11,144 bases of DNA from Chloroflexota bacterium (GTDB lineage: Bacteria; Chloroflexota; Dehalococcoidia; Lucifugimonadales; Lucifugimonadaceae): the NCBI GenBank assembly GCA_002730795.1, contig PCAX01000017.1:8789-19932 (forward strand). Direction: 5' to 3'. A model generated the notes under the pieces. That model did no database searches. It was not told the DNA's origin and saw nothing but the letters and a program-made list of their open reading frames with translations. A program made the position numbers and the translations under genes. Of this stretch, positions 1 to 6,108 are shown piece after piece (positions within the stretch are counted from its first letter, which is position 1; each line of letters opens with the position of its first letter).

Positions 1-551
1 ATATGGAATTAATGATTGATCCTGTTGGAGGGGCTTATGATCATTCCGACGCGCTAAAGGTTGGGCGGGCACTAGAATCGTTGGATTTTCTTTGGTTCGA
101 GGAACCACTTTTTGATCATGATATTCATGGCCTGCAAATGCTCACGTCCAAACTAGATATACCTATTGTTGCTGGAGAGTGGGATTCGGATTTTTTTTCT
201 AAGGTCGTTTATCTGAAAACAAATGCATGTGACGTAATGAGAGCAGATGTTTCTTGGACTGGTGGTATTACCGGAACTTTAAAAACTGCTCATTTAGCGG
301 AATCTTTTGGTATGAATTGTGAATTACACATGACAGTACTCTCACTTATGGATATAGCAAATTTACATGTGGGTCTTTCAATAAAAAATTGCAGGTATAT
401 TGAATTACCTTATCCTGATGGAGCAACATTTGGAATAACTAATCCTATTAAACCAAATAAGGAAGGGTATATAGAGGCTCCAACTATGCCAGGATTAGGA
501 GCGGTATTAAATAACGCAGAAATAGAAGAGAATACAGTGATAGAGTTATGA
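1..551 (+). CDS. Enolase-superfamily enzyme, mandelate racemase/muconate lactonizing type, 3' part
   Basis: This is the C-terminal barrel part of a mandelate racemase-like enzyme of the enolase superfamily; the 5' end lies outside the window. The first visible Met (position 3) is internal, because the open frame reaches the window edge and begins just before the first metal-binding strand. Numbering from that Met, the three Mg2+ ligands expected for the family are visible: D6 (MIDPVGGAYD), E33/E34 (WFEEP) and E59 (VAGEW). D82 (MRADVSWTGG) and H109 (CELHMTV) fit the usual Asp-His catalytic pair on strands 6 and 7. Enzymes of this type abstract the proton alpha to a carboxylate, giving racemisation, cycloisomerisation or dehydration of acid sugars; the substrate is not readable here. 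It is clearly a different subgroup from the paralogue at 9125-10411, which has DAHARF and SPHDALGP instead. The gene ends at TGA 549-551, just before a hairpin terminator. Confidence 0.9.
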   Translation, partial: MELMIDPVGGAYDHSDALKVGRALESLDFLWFEEPLFDHDIHGLQMLTSKLDIPIVAGEWDSDFFSKVVYLKTNACDVMRADVSWTGGITGTLKTAHLAESFGMNCELHMTVLSLMDIANLHVGLSIKNCRYIELPYPDGATFGITNPIKPNKEGYIEAPTMPGLGAVLNNAEIEENTVIEL

Positions 552-560
552 TCACAATCC

Positions 561-585
561 AGAATTAGTTAAAAACTAATTTTTA
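561..585 (+). terminator. Intrinsic terminator after the left enolase-superfamily gene
   Basis: A perfect 7-bp inverted repeat, attagtt (564-570) and aactaat (574-580), has an AAA loop and extends by a further A-T pair. It is followed by a five-T run at 580-584. It starts 10 nt after the stop codon at 551. The stem is all A/T but for one G-C pair, so termination may be weak. The stop codon (TAG, 578-576 on the minus strand) of the converging thpR gene lies inside the right arm. A T-run is present only for plus-strand transcripts. Confidence 0.6.
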
Positions 586-1160
586 TTAGTGCTCAATTGG
601 AATCGGTCTACCTCAATGTATGTCGGTCCTTTTTCGTTTATTATGGATTCCCAAAGTATGAGTTTGTTTACGAGGATATACTGACTTATAAGTTGTGAAT
701 CATTGAAGTCACTTAAAGGCTTAAACTTTCTTAACCTACATAATGTGATATGGGGAATAGGGTTGGGTTTGTATTTTTTTAAAGGTGTCAACGCTTTTGT
801 TAATTTAAGGACAACATGGTCAAAAGTTTTATGCCTACTAAATTTTGCCCAAATCATATACGGAGATCTTTTAGGGGCGGAAGTGAATGAATCAAACTGT
901 AGTGTAAACGGCTTTGTTGCCAGACAGATTTCCTGAATTGTTTCTCTGATTTGGTCAATTTCCTTTTCATTTACTGAACCTAAAAACAACGTGGTCACAT
1001 GGTAATTTTCTTTTGGAACCCAGCGGTAGAATGGTAAAGAAATATTTTGTTGGATACCGTTTTCTAATTTATTTTTTAATTCATCAGTAATCGGGATTCC
1101 AATAAATAAACGTTTTTTTTGCCGTGGTTTAAAATGCATGAACTTGTTTTTACGTCCCAT
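576..1160 (-). CDS. thpR: RNA 2',3'-cyclic phosphodiesterase (2H phosphoesterase, LigT/ThpR family)
   Basis: This 194-aa protein belongs to the 2H phosphoesterase superfamily (LigT, historically 2'-5' RNA ligase), whose bacterial members hydrolyse RNA 2',3'-cyclic phosphate ends to 2'-phosphates. The two signature histidine motifs are visible: H54-V-T56 (YHVTTLFLG) in the N-terminal half and H137-I-T139-L (IPHITLCRL) in the C-terminal half, at the usual spacing. The first is HVTT rather than the commoner HxTL, which keeps both the His and the Thr. The N-terminus is longer than in many homologues. The conserved strand RLFIGIPI begins at residue 17, so the ATG at 1139 (residue 8) is a possible alternative start. 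Neither start has a convincing SD sequence. The gene lies 39 nt downstream of pcm on the same strand and is probably cotranscribed. Its 3' end enters the terminator hairpin of the converging gene. Confidence 0.88.
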   Translation of the reverse strand: MGRKNKFMHFKPRQKKRLFIGIPITDELKNKLENGIQQNISLPFYRWVPKENYHVTTLFLGSVNEKEIDQIRETIQEICLATKPFTLQFDSFTSAPKRSPYMIWAKFSRHKTFDHVVLKLTKALTPLKKYKPNPIPHITLCRLRKFKPLSDFNDSQLISQYILVNKLILWESIINEKGPTYIEVDRFQLSTNKN

Positions 1161-1199
1161 AACGAAAATTTTTAACGAACTAATCCATATTTTTCTGGT

Positions 1200-1829
1200 T
1201 CATGTATCCCAAACCCCCTTTCCAATCAGAGGGACAAAACGGACCTCATTTACTTTCTCAGTAGTTATTTTATTTTCATGTTTTTTTACAAGTGTGAGTT
1301 GTTGCGAAAACTTATCTCCCAACGGAATAACCATCCTACCACCGTTTTTTAGTTGCTGAATTAAACTTTTTGGAATCGACGGGGCGGCAGCACTTACTAC
1401 TATCCCATCGTAAGGGGCATGCTGTTTCCAACCAATGGTTTCCTCTGCATCGAAAACTGATACGTTACAAATATTCAATGATTTGAGTCTTTCGCGAGCA
1501 CTTTCAGCAAGATTTGGATGCAATTCAACACTTACAACGTTTACGGATAATTTGCCAAGTATTGCAGCTTGGTAACCAGAACCGGTACCCACTTCTAGAA
1601 CACATTTTGGCTTTATTGCAACTATTAGGTCAGTGATTAAACCTACAAGAGATGGTTGGGATATTGTTTGTCCAGATTCTATAGGTAAGGCTCGATCTGC
1701 GTAGGCTAAATCGTTATAGTCTGGCGAAAGAAAACGTTCTCTGGGCAAGTCTCTGAAAACTTTAATTACTTCACATGAAGTACCTTGAACTTTTAGCGTT
1801 TTTATTAGTAATTTTTTATCTGCGCGCAT
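1200..1829 (-). CDS. pcm: Protein-L-isoaspartate O-methyltransferase
   Basis: This 209-aa cytosolic protein-repair enzyme transfers a methyl group from S-adenosylmethionine to L-isoaspartyl residues in damaged proteins, starting their return to normal aspartyl links. The PCMT-specific GQTISQPS segment is at residues 53-60, where the substrate isoaspartate binds. SAM-binding motif I is VLEVGTGSGYQAA at 77-89, followed by the acidic strand end VSVEL (99-103). Later motifs are DGIVVSAAAP (141-150), GRMVIPLG (164-171) and FVPLIG (198-203). The length is normal for the family. The ATG at 1829 has no clear SD; a seven-T stretch lies directly in front of it. It follows the lipoprotein gene by 56 nt and precedes thpR by 39 nt, which suggests one minus-strand transcription unit. 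Confidence 0.95.
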   Translation of the reverse strand: MRADKKLLIKTLKVQGTSCEVIKVFRDLPRERFLSPDYNDLAYADRALPIESGQTISQPSLVGLITDLIVAIKPKCVLEVGTGSGYQAAILGKLSVNVVSVELHPNLAESARERLKSLNICNVSVFDAEETIGWKQHAPYDGIVVSAAAPSIPKSLIQQLKNGGRMVIPLGDKFSQQLTLVKKHENKITTEKVNEVRFVPLIGKGVWDT

Positions 1830-1885
1830 AAAAAAAGCGTGGGAATCATTGTTGAAAATTAAAGTGTTGGGATATTTTTACTCAC

Positions 1886-2359
1886 CTAGTCTACGTTTTC
1901 CATCAGCAATTCACATGCGGAAAGATCCATTTCACATAATAAAATAGCGTTTCCGGCGATTAGGTAATCTGCATATCCTGAAAATGACCCTCCACTGAAA
2001 TCAAGTAATTTTCCTCCTTTGGATCGCTTAACAGCCCCTTCTATCGAGGCTTCCGCAGCCGGAATACCAAATTCTATTGCTTCCTGATGGTTATCATAGA
2101 ATCTAATTTCTATATCTTTTCGATTGTAGAATCCATACCAAATTTCAGTCGCATTAGGTACTGTTTCTGTATCATATTGTTTTGATTTTTTCCAACCGGC
2201 TTTTATAAAAGAATCCGTAGTAAACGTTTCGGTATTTCTTGTAATTAAATGTGATGAGTTCACCATTGTCTCTGCTATAGGATTTTCTTTTTCTTTTAGT
2301 TCGTTTTCACCGTTACATGCGATAAGAATGATAAAAAAAAATGATAAGAAGATTTTCAT
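1886..2359 (-). CDS. Small predicted lipoprotein of unknown function
   Basis: This 157-aa protein has a short Lys-containing N-terminus, a hydrophobic stretch (residues 3-14) and a lipobox LIAC with Cys at residue 15. This is a clear lipoprotein signal peptide, so the mature protein should be a membrane-anchored, extracytoplasmic domain of about 140 residues. The mature start is rich in Glu, Lys and Asn, a typical flexible linker. The folded part seems to begin near residue 50 (FIKAGWKK), and includes WYGFYNRKDIEIRFYDN (74-90) and two cysteines at 142 and 149 that could pair. I do not recognise the domain. The start codon lies one nucleotide after the permease stop (TGA-T-ATG), so translation is probably coupled to the permease. 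It may be an accessory part of that transporter; this is inferred from position only. No SD is visible. Confidence 0.8.
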   Translation of the reverse strand: MKIFLSFFFIILIACNGENELKEKENPIAETMVNSSHLITRNTETFTTDSFIKAGWKKSKQYDTETVPNATEIWYGFYNRKDIEIRFYDNHQEAIEFGIPAAEASIEGAVKRSKGGKLLDFSGGSFSGYADYLIAGNAILLCEMDLSACELLMENVD

Positions 2360-2360
2360 A

Positions 2361-3158
2361 TCAGTTTTTTAGATCCCTTCGGTTGAAAATAATAAAGCCA
2401 AAGATTAGTAAAACAAGTATAGAAATTAACATAATTACGAAATGTAATGGGTTTATTCCATTCACCATTACGCCGTTATCATTGTAGTAATAAAAAATAG
2501 ACATCAACCTTACAGGTTCCAGAGTTTCTATGGCTTTTCCGAAATTATTTGCCAAAAAAGATCCTATTGCTACACCCCCGGTAACTCCAGCGGCTAAGCT
2601 GCGTTTTCCGGTAGAAGAACTTAGGCAAATTGACATTGAAGCTGTTGCTAACCCAAAAACAAAAAGGCTCATTATAGCTAATCCTAGATTTCCCTGAGAT
2701 ACGTTAAATCCCATCATTATAGATCCAGCTGTTATACCCAACCATATCCCAACACATAAAAATAAAGTTCCCGTTAAAATAGCTAGTGTTTTTTGCGTCA
2801 TCACGGACAATCTGGAAACCGGTAACGCTAGCAACTGATCAAGGGTGTGTGATTCCTCTTCACGGGCTATAGAATCGGCTCCTTTGGTAATAACATAAAC
2901 AGCGACTATTAATGGAGCCATTATTTCGAAAACTTCCAAATTAAGAAATCCTTCGGCCGTGGCGTAACTTGATGCGTCACCTATGATGGATTGGGTCCAT
3001 TCGGGGAAGTCTTCCAATAGGGCGATCATATTAGAAGAATCTCTAATAGTTGGATAAAAACCTGTTGTGTACAATCCGAGCAATATCGTTCCGACAAAAA
3101 ACCAAAATGTAGATTTTCTATAATCCCGTAGTGTTTTTAAATATAGGTGGAAATTCAT
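2361..3158 (-). CDS. ABC-2 type transporter permease
   Basis: This 265-aa integral membrane protein has about six hydrophobic segments, near residues 16-35, 77-95, 123-150, 155-180, 186-206 and 238-258. Between the second and third lies REEESHTLDQLLALPVSR (99-116). This is the cytoplasmic signature of ABC-2 type permeases (NosY-like/ABC2_membrane family), thought to contact the ATPase. Members export drugs, polysaccharides, lipids or other compounds, or act with unknown ligands; substrate cannot be inferred. The protein ends in a positively charged tail (RRDLKN), as usual. An ATPase gene normally lies just upstream in the same operon, but the 245 nt upstream hold no gene and then the strand changes. 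The partner must be elsewhere. The gene leads a likely operon with the lipoprotein, pcm and thpR. The ATG at 3158 has a weak GAG-type SD 6 nt upstream. Confidence 0.88.
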   Translation of the reverse strand: MNFHLYLKTLRDYRKSTFWFFVGTILLGLYTTGFYPTIRDSSNMIALLEDFPEWTQSIIGDASSYATAEGFLNLEVFEIMAPLIVAVYVITKGADSIAREEESHTLDQLLALPVSRLSVMTQKTLAILTGTLFLCVGIWLGITAGSIMMGFNVSQGNLGLAIMSLFVFGLATASMSICLSSSTGKRSLAAGVTGGVAIGSFLANNFGKAIETLEPVRLMSIFYYYNDNGVMVNGINPLHFVIMLISILVLLIFGFIIFNRRDLKN

Positions 3159-3189
3159 GCAATTCTCAAATTAATTTATCTCAATAAAA

Positions 3190-3195
3190 ATTATA
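3190..3195 (-). promoter_or_regulatory. Candidate -10 box for the permease operon
   Basis: The minus strand reads TATAAT here, a perfect sigma70 -10 hexamer, 31 nt upstream of the permease ATG. It would give a leader of about 25 nt. No good TTGACA-like -35 lies 16-18 nt upstream. In AT-rich DNA a single perfect hexamer is weak evidence, so this is a candidate only. Confidence 0.35.
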
Positions 3196-3355
3196 GGAAA
3201 AATTCTTTTATGATATTACTCTATGTCCCGCTCAGAGTCTTGAGAAACTCACCAACAAAATAATAACTGGTAAGATAGGTGTGCGGTAATATTAGTAAAA
3301 TCATCAAATTTGTAAGGTATTTTTTTGTACGATGGGTTTCACTGAAGCCGTGTCG

Positions 3356-3385
3356 GTGACGAAGTCGTTTATTTTGTCATAGTAT
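3356..3385 (+). promoter_or_regulatory. Candidate promoter for transaldolase
   Basis: A -35-like GTGACG (3356-3361, four of six consensus bases) and a -10-like TAGTAT (3380-3385, four of six) are separated by 18 nt. Transcription would start about 12-18 nt before the transaldolase start, giving a very short leader. This fits the absence of any SD sequence there. The boxes are imperfect, so the call is tentative. Confidence 0.22.
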
Positions 3386-3409
3386 TCGGATACAAGTGTT
3401 TTCTTGAAA

Positions 3410-4498
3410 ATGTCAAAAATTCATGAAATAAATAAAATAGGTCAATCAATATGGCTTGATTCAATATCTAGAACCATGTTGCAGTCGGGGTATTTGGTCG
3501 AAATGATAGAAAAAGGTGTATCAGGCCTTACATCTAATCCAACTATTTTCGATAAAGCTGTTGCTGAATCTGACCTTTATGACGATGAAATAAAAAACAG
3601 TTTTGATGCTGGACGAAATGTATCAGAAATATTTGAATCAATAGCTGTATCAGATGTTAGAGCAGTTGCCGATTTACTGTTTGATATCTATAAAAAGACT
3701 CAGTTCTTAGATGGTTATGTAAGCATCGAAGTTTCTCCAAAATTAGCAAATAATTCAGAGGGTACAATTACTGAAGCCAAGAGAATTTGGGCATCTATTG
3801 ATCGACCTAACATTATGATCAAAGTACCAGGTACCGGAGAGGGTGCTAACGCTATAAGGACTTTGATAGGACTGGGCATAAACGTTAATGTAACCCTGCT
3901 TTTTTCAGTAGAAGCTTATAGACGTTCCGCGAACGCATATTTGGAAGGGCTGCAGGATTATCTGAATTCTGGAGGTACATCAATATCAAAAATTGCATCA
4001 GTTGCCTCATTTTTCGTAAGTAGGATTGATACTGCCATTGATTCAAAATTGACGGAAACCAGTTTAAAAGGAAAAGCAGGCGTCACAAATGCTAGGAACG
4101 CGTACAAATTATTCACGGAACTTTTTGATGTGAGCCCCGGTGGGAATTTTAACGTACTGAGCAAAAAAGGAGCTCAGTTTCAACGTCCTCTTTGGGCTTC
4201 AACCAGTGTAAAAAATCCTAGTTATCCGGAAACAATGTATGTTGATCAATTAATGGGTCCTTACACTGTTAATACAGTTCCTGAAAACACGTTTTTTTCC
4301 CTTCTTCATAATGCTACAACTGCCGATAAACTAACCAACATAGAGTTGGAAAGTGATTATTTGGATGAATTGACAAAGCGTGGACTATCAATTGAAAAAA
4401 CCGCTGATGAATTATTGGAACAAGGCATCCAAGCCTTTACTGATTCATATAATTCTGTACTGGGACGAATTTCTAATAAAATAAAAGAAATCGCGTGA
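3410..4498 (+). CDS. tal: Transaldolase (long bacterial type)
   Basis: Transaldolase moves a dihydroxyacetone unit between sugar phosphates (sedoheptulose 7-phosphate plus glyceraldehyde 3-phosphate to erythrose 4-phosphate plus fructose 6-phosphate) in the non-oxidative pentose phosphate pathway, in the cytosol. The sequence has the family's N-terminal SIWLDSISR with its active-site Asp, then GLTSNPTIF, DGYVSIEVSP with the conserved Glu, and IMIKVPGTGEG carrying the Schiff-base lysine. NVTLLFS and RPLWASTSVKNP follow. About 362-364 aa matches the long form common in actinobacteria and cyanobacteria, not the 220-aa fructose-6-phosphate aldolase type. An in-frame TTG at 3404 would add two residues (MKMSK instead of MSK); I prefer the ATG at 3410, and neither has an SD. 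The gene ends 10 nt from the stop of the converging VOC gene. Confidence 0.95.
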   Translation: MSKIHEINKIGQSIWLDSISRTMLQSGYLVEMIEKGVSGLTSNPTIFDKAVAESDLYDDEIKNSFDAGRNVSEIFESIAVSDVRAVADLLFDIYKKTQFLDGYVSIEVSPKLANNSEGTITEAKRIWASIDRPNIMIKVPGTGEGANAIRTLIGLGINVNVTLLFSVEAYRRSANAYLEGLQDYLNSGGTSISKIASVASFFVSRIDTAIDSKLTETSLKGKAGVTNARNAYKLFTELFDVSPGGNFNVLSKKGAQFQRPLWASTSVKNPSYPETMYVDQLMGPYTVNTVPENTFFSLLHNATTADKLTNIELESDYLDELTKRGLSIEKTADELLEQGIQAFTDSYNSVLGRISNKIKEIA

Positions 4499-4508
4499 AG
4501 AACAAAAA

Positions 4509-4928
4509 TTAGTCATTTGAAGTGTAACCCCATTCATCGGTAGTCCTGTTATTTTTTTTCAAATTATTTCCAGTTGTGATTTCAATTCTGTTTCCATCAG
4601 GATCCAGGATAAAAAGGAAACGTTGACCATCAAAACGTTCGCCAGGTCCTTCCTTTATAGTTATTCCTAGTTCTTCAAGTTTTTTTAGCGTTTTGTCGAA
4701 ATCCTCTACTTGAAAAGCTACGTGTGATGCCCCGCCAGTTGGGTTGTCAGTTTCAATGGGGTGAACCATGGCTCCATCGGCCAATTGAGTCCATATTACG
4801 TTCGGGCTGTCAACTTGGGAAGGAATTATCCTTAACCCCAATATGTCTCGGTAGAATGGAAGGGATTTTTGCCTATTTGTAATAGGGATACCGACATGAT
4901 TTATCCGTGTTATTTTTATTTCTTTCAA
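4509..4928 (-). CDS. VOC (glyoxalase/dioxygenase) superfamily metalloenzyme
   Basis: This 139-aa protein has the two beta-alpha-beta-beta-beta modules of the vicinal oxygen chelate fold: RINHVGIPITN near the N-terminus and ASHVAFQVEDFDKT at 67-80. Likely divalent metal ligands are H11, H69 and E116 (NRIEIT), with H56 or E59 as the fourth. This single-domain layout occurs in lactoylglutathione lyases, methylmalonyl-CoA epimerases, fosfomycin-resistance proteins and many uncharacterised enzymes. LDPDGNRIEI is the generic C-terminal motif, so I do not assign a substrate. Translation starts at TTG (4928). A GGAG at 4939-4936 sits 7 nt upstream, a good SD that supports this start; the first strand (ITRINHVGI) follows closely. 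It converges with tal and is divergent from the yeiH-like gene 100 nt away. Confidence 0.85.
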   Translation of the reverse strand: MKEIKITRINHVGIPITNRQKSLPFYRDILGLRIIPSQVDSPNVIWTQLADGAMVHPIETDNPTGGASHVAFQVEDFDKTLKKLEELGITIKEGPGERFDGQRFLFILDPDGNRIEITTGNNLKKNNRTTDEWGYTSND

Positions 4929-4935
4929 CGTAATA

Positions 4936-4959
4936 CTCCGATTTTTCGATCATACTATA
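4936..4959 (-). promoter_or_regulatory. SD and candidate -10 box for the VOC gene
   Basis: On the minus strand, GGAG (4939-4936) lies 7 nt before the TTG start and decides that start. Further upstream, TATAGT (4959-4954) matches five of six bases of the -10 consensus and would give a leader of about 20 nt. No convincing -35 is seen. The -10 overlaps an 8-bp palindrome, ACTATAGT, which may be chance. Confidence 0.4.
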
Positions 4960-5028
4960 GTGTATATGATGAGTTAATCTTTTTATATTGTTACAGTCGA
5001 GAAAGTAATTTATTGATAACATCTATTC

Positions 5029-6081
5029 ATGAAAATACTTGAAATAACAAAGAATTATGGGCCAGGGATCTTTTTCTGTTCAATCATTGGACTTGCCGTT
5101 AATTTCGGATATAACTTTTTAGGATTACAACTATTAGACCCGTTAATTACCTCACTGATAATAGGGATTGTTGTCCGGACATTTTTCAAAAAACTACAGG
5201 TGTTTTCGATTGGTAGTAATTGGTCTGGTAAGGGACTTTTAGAATTTGCTGTAATGTTGATGGGAGCTACCATATCGTTCCAAAAAGTATTCGTATCGGG
5301 AATTTGGTTATTTATCTTGATATTAATTGCAGTTTTTGGTGGTATGTTAATCGCTTATTTTATAGGGCATAAAGTGTTGGGGTTGGACAAAAAAACAGCA
5401 ACTTTGGTAGGGGTTGGGAACTCGATTTGTGGCAATTCAGCTGTGATTGCTGTAGCGCCAGTTATAAAAGCTAAACCATCTCAAATCGCTGCGGCAATCA
5501 GTTTTTCGGCGATTTTAGGCGCCGGGCAAATTATTTTGTTGCCATTTTTGGTGCCCATGTTAGGTATCAACAATTATGATTATGGGATAATCGCCGGAAT
5601 TTCTGTTTATGCGGTGTCGCAAGTGGTTGCAGCGTCTTCAGTGATAGGAGAACTTTCGGCTTCAGTGGCAACCACTGTAAAATTAACAAGAGTATTGTTT
5701 TTGGGGCCTTTGGTGGTAATGTTAGGTTTTTTATTCGACGCCGACAGAAAAAAAACTTCGAGCAAAACAGAAATTACAGCCACAAAAAGAAATGACTTTA
5801 ATTTAGTTAAAATCCGTCAGTTTCTTCCCTGGTTCGTTTTAGGATTTATTTTATTAGCAATCCTGCGTTCTTTGGGAACAATTAGTGATTCTATAGGACA
5901 AAGTGTTTTCGATGCAACAAAAATAATATTTTCGGTTTCTATGGTTGGAATCGGCATGGGTGTTGATATCAGGGAAATAGTAAATCTCGGACCCAAAATA
6001 GCTCTTACAGTGCTGTCAATTATGGGATTTATGATTACTGCCGGTATCGTAGGTACATCAATATTGGTTTTAACGAGATAA
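5029..6081 (+). CDS. YeiH/UPF0324-family membrane protein, putative sulfate exporter
   Basis: This 350-aa polytopic inner-membrane protein has about ten hydrophobic segments and almost no soluble domain, apart from a charged cytoplasmic loop at about residues 238-262. Family markers are GNSICGNSAVIAVAPV (130-145) with the conserved SxCG core, SAILGAGQI (160-168), YAVSQVVAAS (194-203) and KLTRVLFLGP (218-227). The last segment holds GIGMGVDIREI (307-317). These fit the family known as YeiH or PF03601, commonly annotated as putative sulfate exporter because some members sit with taurine and sulfolactate degradation genes; transport has rarely been shown directly. Length is normal. The ATG at 5029 has no SD. 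It is divergent from the VOC gene and its stop lies 27 nt from the stop of the converging ThDP enzyme gene. Confidence 0.88.
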   Translation: MKILEITKNYGPGIFFCSIIGLAVNFGYNFLGLQLLDPLITSLIIGIVVRTFFKKLQVFSIGSNWSGKGLLEFAVMLMGATISFQKVFVSGIWLFILILIAVFGGMLIAYFIGHKVLGLDKKTATLVGVGNSICGNSAVIAVAPVIKAKPSQIAAAISFSAILGAGQIILLPFLVPMLGINNYDYGIIAGISVYAVSQVVAASSVIGELSASVATTVKLTRVLFLGPLVVMLGFLFDADRKKTSSKTEITATKRNDFNLVKIRQFLPWFVLGFILLAILRSLGTISDSIGQSVFDATKIIFSVSMVGIGMGVDIREIVNLGPKIALTVLSIMGFMITAGIVGTSILVLTR

Positions 6082-6108
6082 AGCTAGTACCAGTTTTATG
6101 GCATTTGG

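Larger units (their letters stand above)
3159..3403. other. Divergent intergenic region between permease and transaldolase genes
   Basis: These 245 nt hold no recognisable gene or tRNA. They must carry the promoters of both flanking genes. Apart from the -10 candidates listed separately, I see a modest stem, tcactg (3339-3344) with cggtga (3354-3359), and the tiny open frame 3332-3382. The stretch near 3330-3365 is more GC-rich than the rest of the gap. It may be a remnant of an older gene, but nothing identifiable survives. Confidence 0.4.

Noticed and set aside
703..1359. Plus-strand open frames opposite thpR and pcm
   Set aside because: They are shadows of the conserved minus-strand genes; their hydrophobic look comes from the AT-rich antisense reading.
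3332..3382. A 16-codon open frame (MGFTEAVSVTKSFILS) upstream of transaldolase, with a start faintly like DUF805 proteins
   Set aside because: It is too short, has no SD at a proper distance, and the similarity is a few residues only. It could be a remnant or chance.
3159..3403. A tRNA or small RNA gene in the gap before transaldolase
   Set aside because: No cloverleaf, T-loop consensus or strong hairpin with a T-run could be found by eye.
3404..4498. Transaldolase as part of a sulfoquinovose (sulfo-TAL) route together with the YeiH-like protein
   Set aside because: The protein has the full set of ordinary long-type transaldolase motifs and length, and no sulfoquinovosidase or isomerase is nearby.
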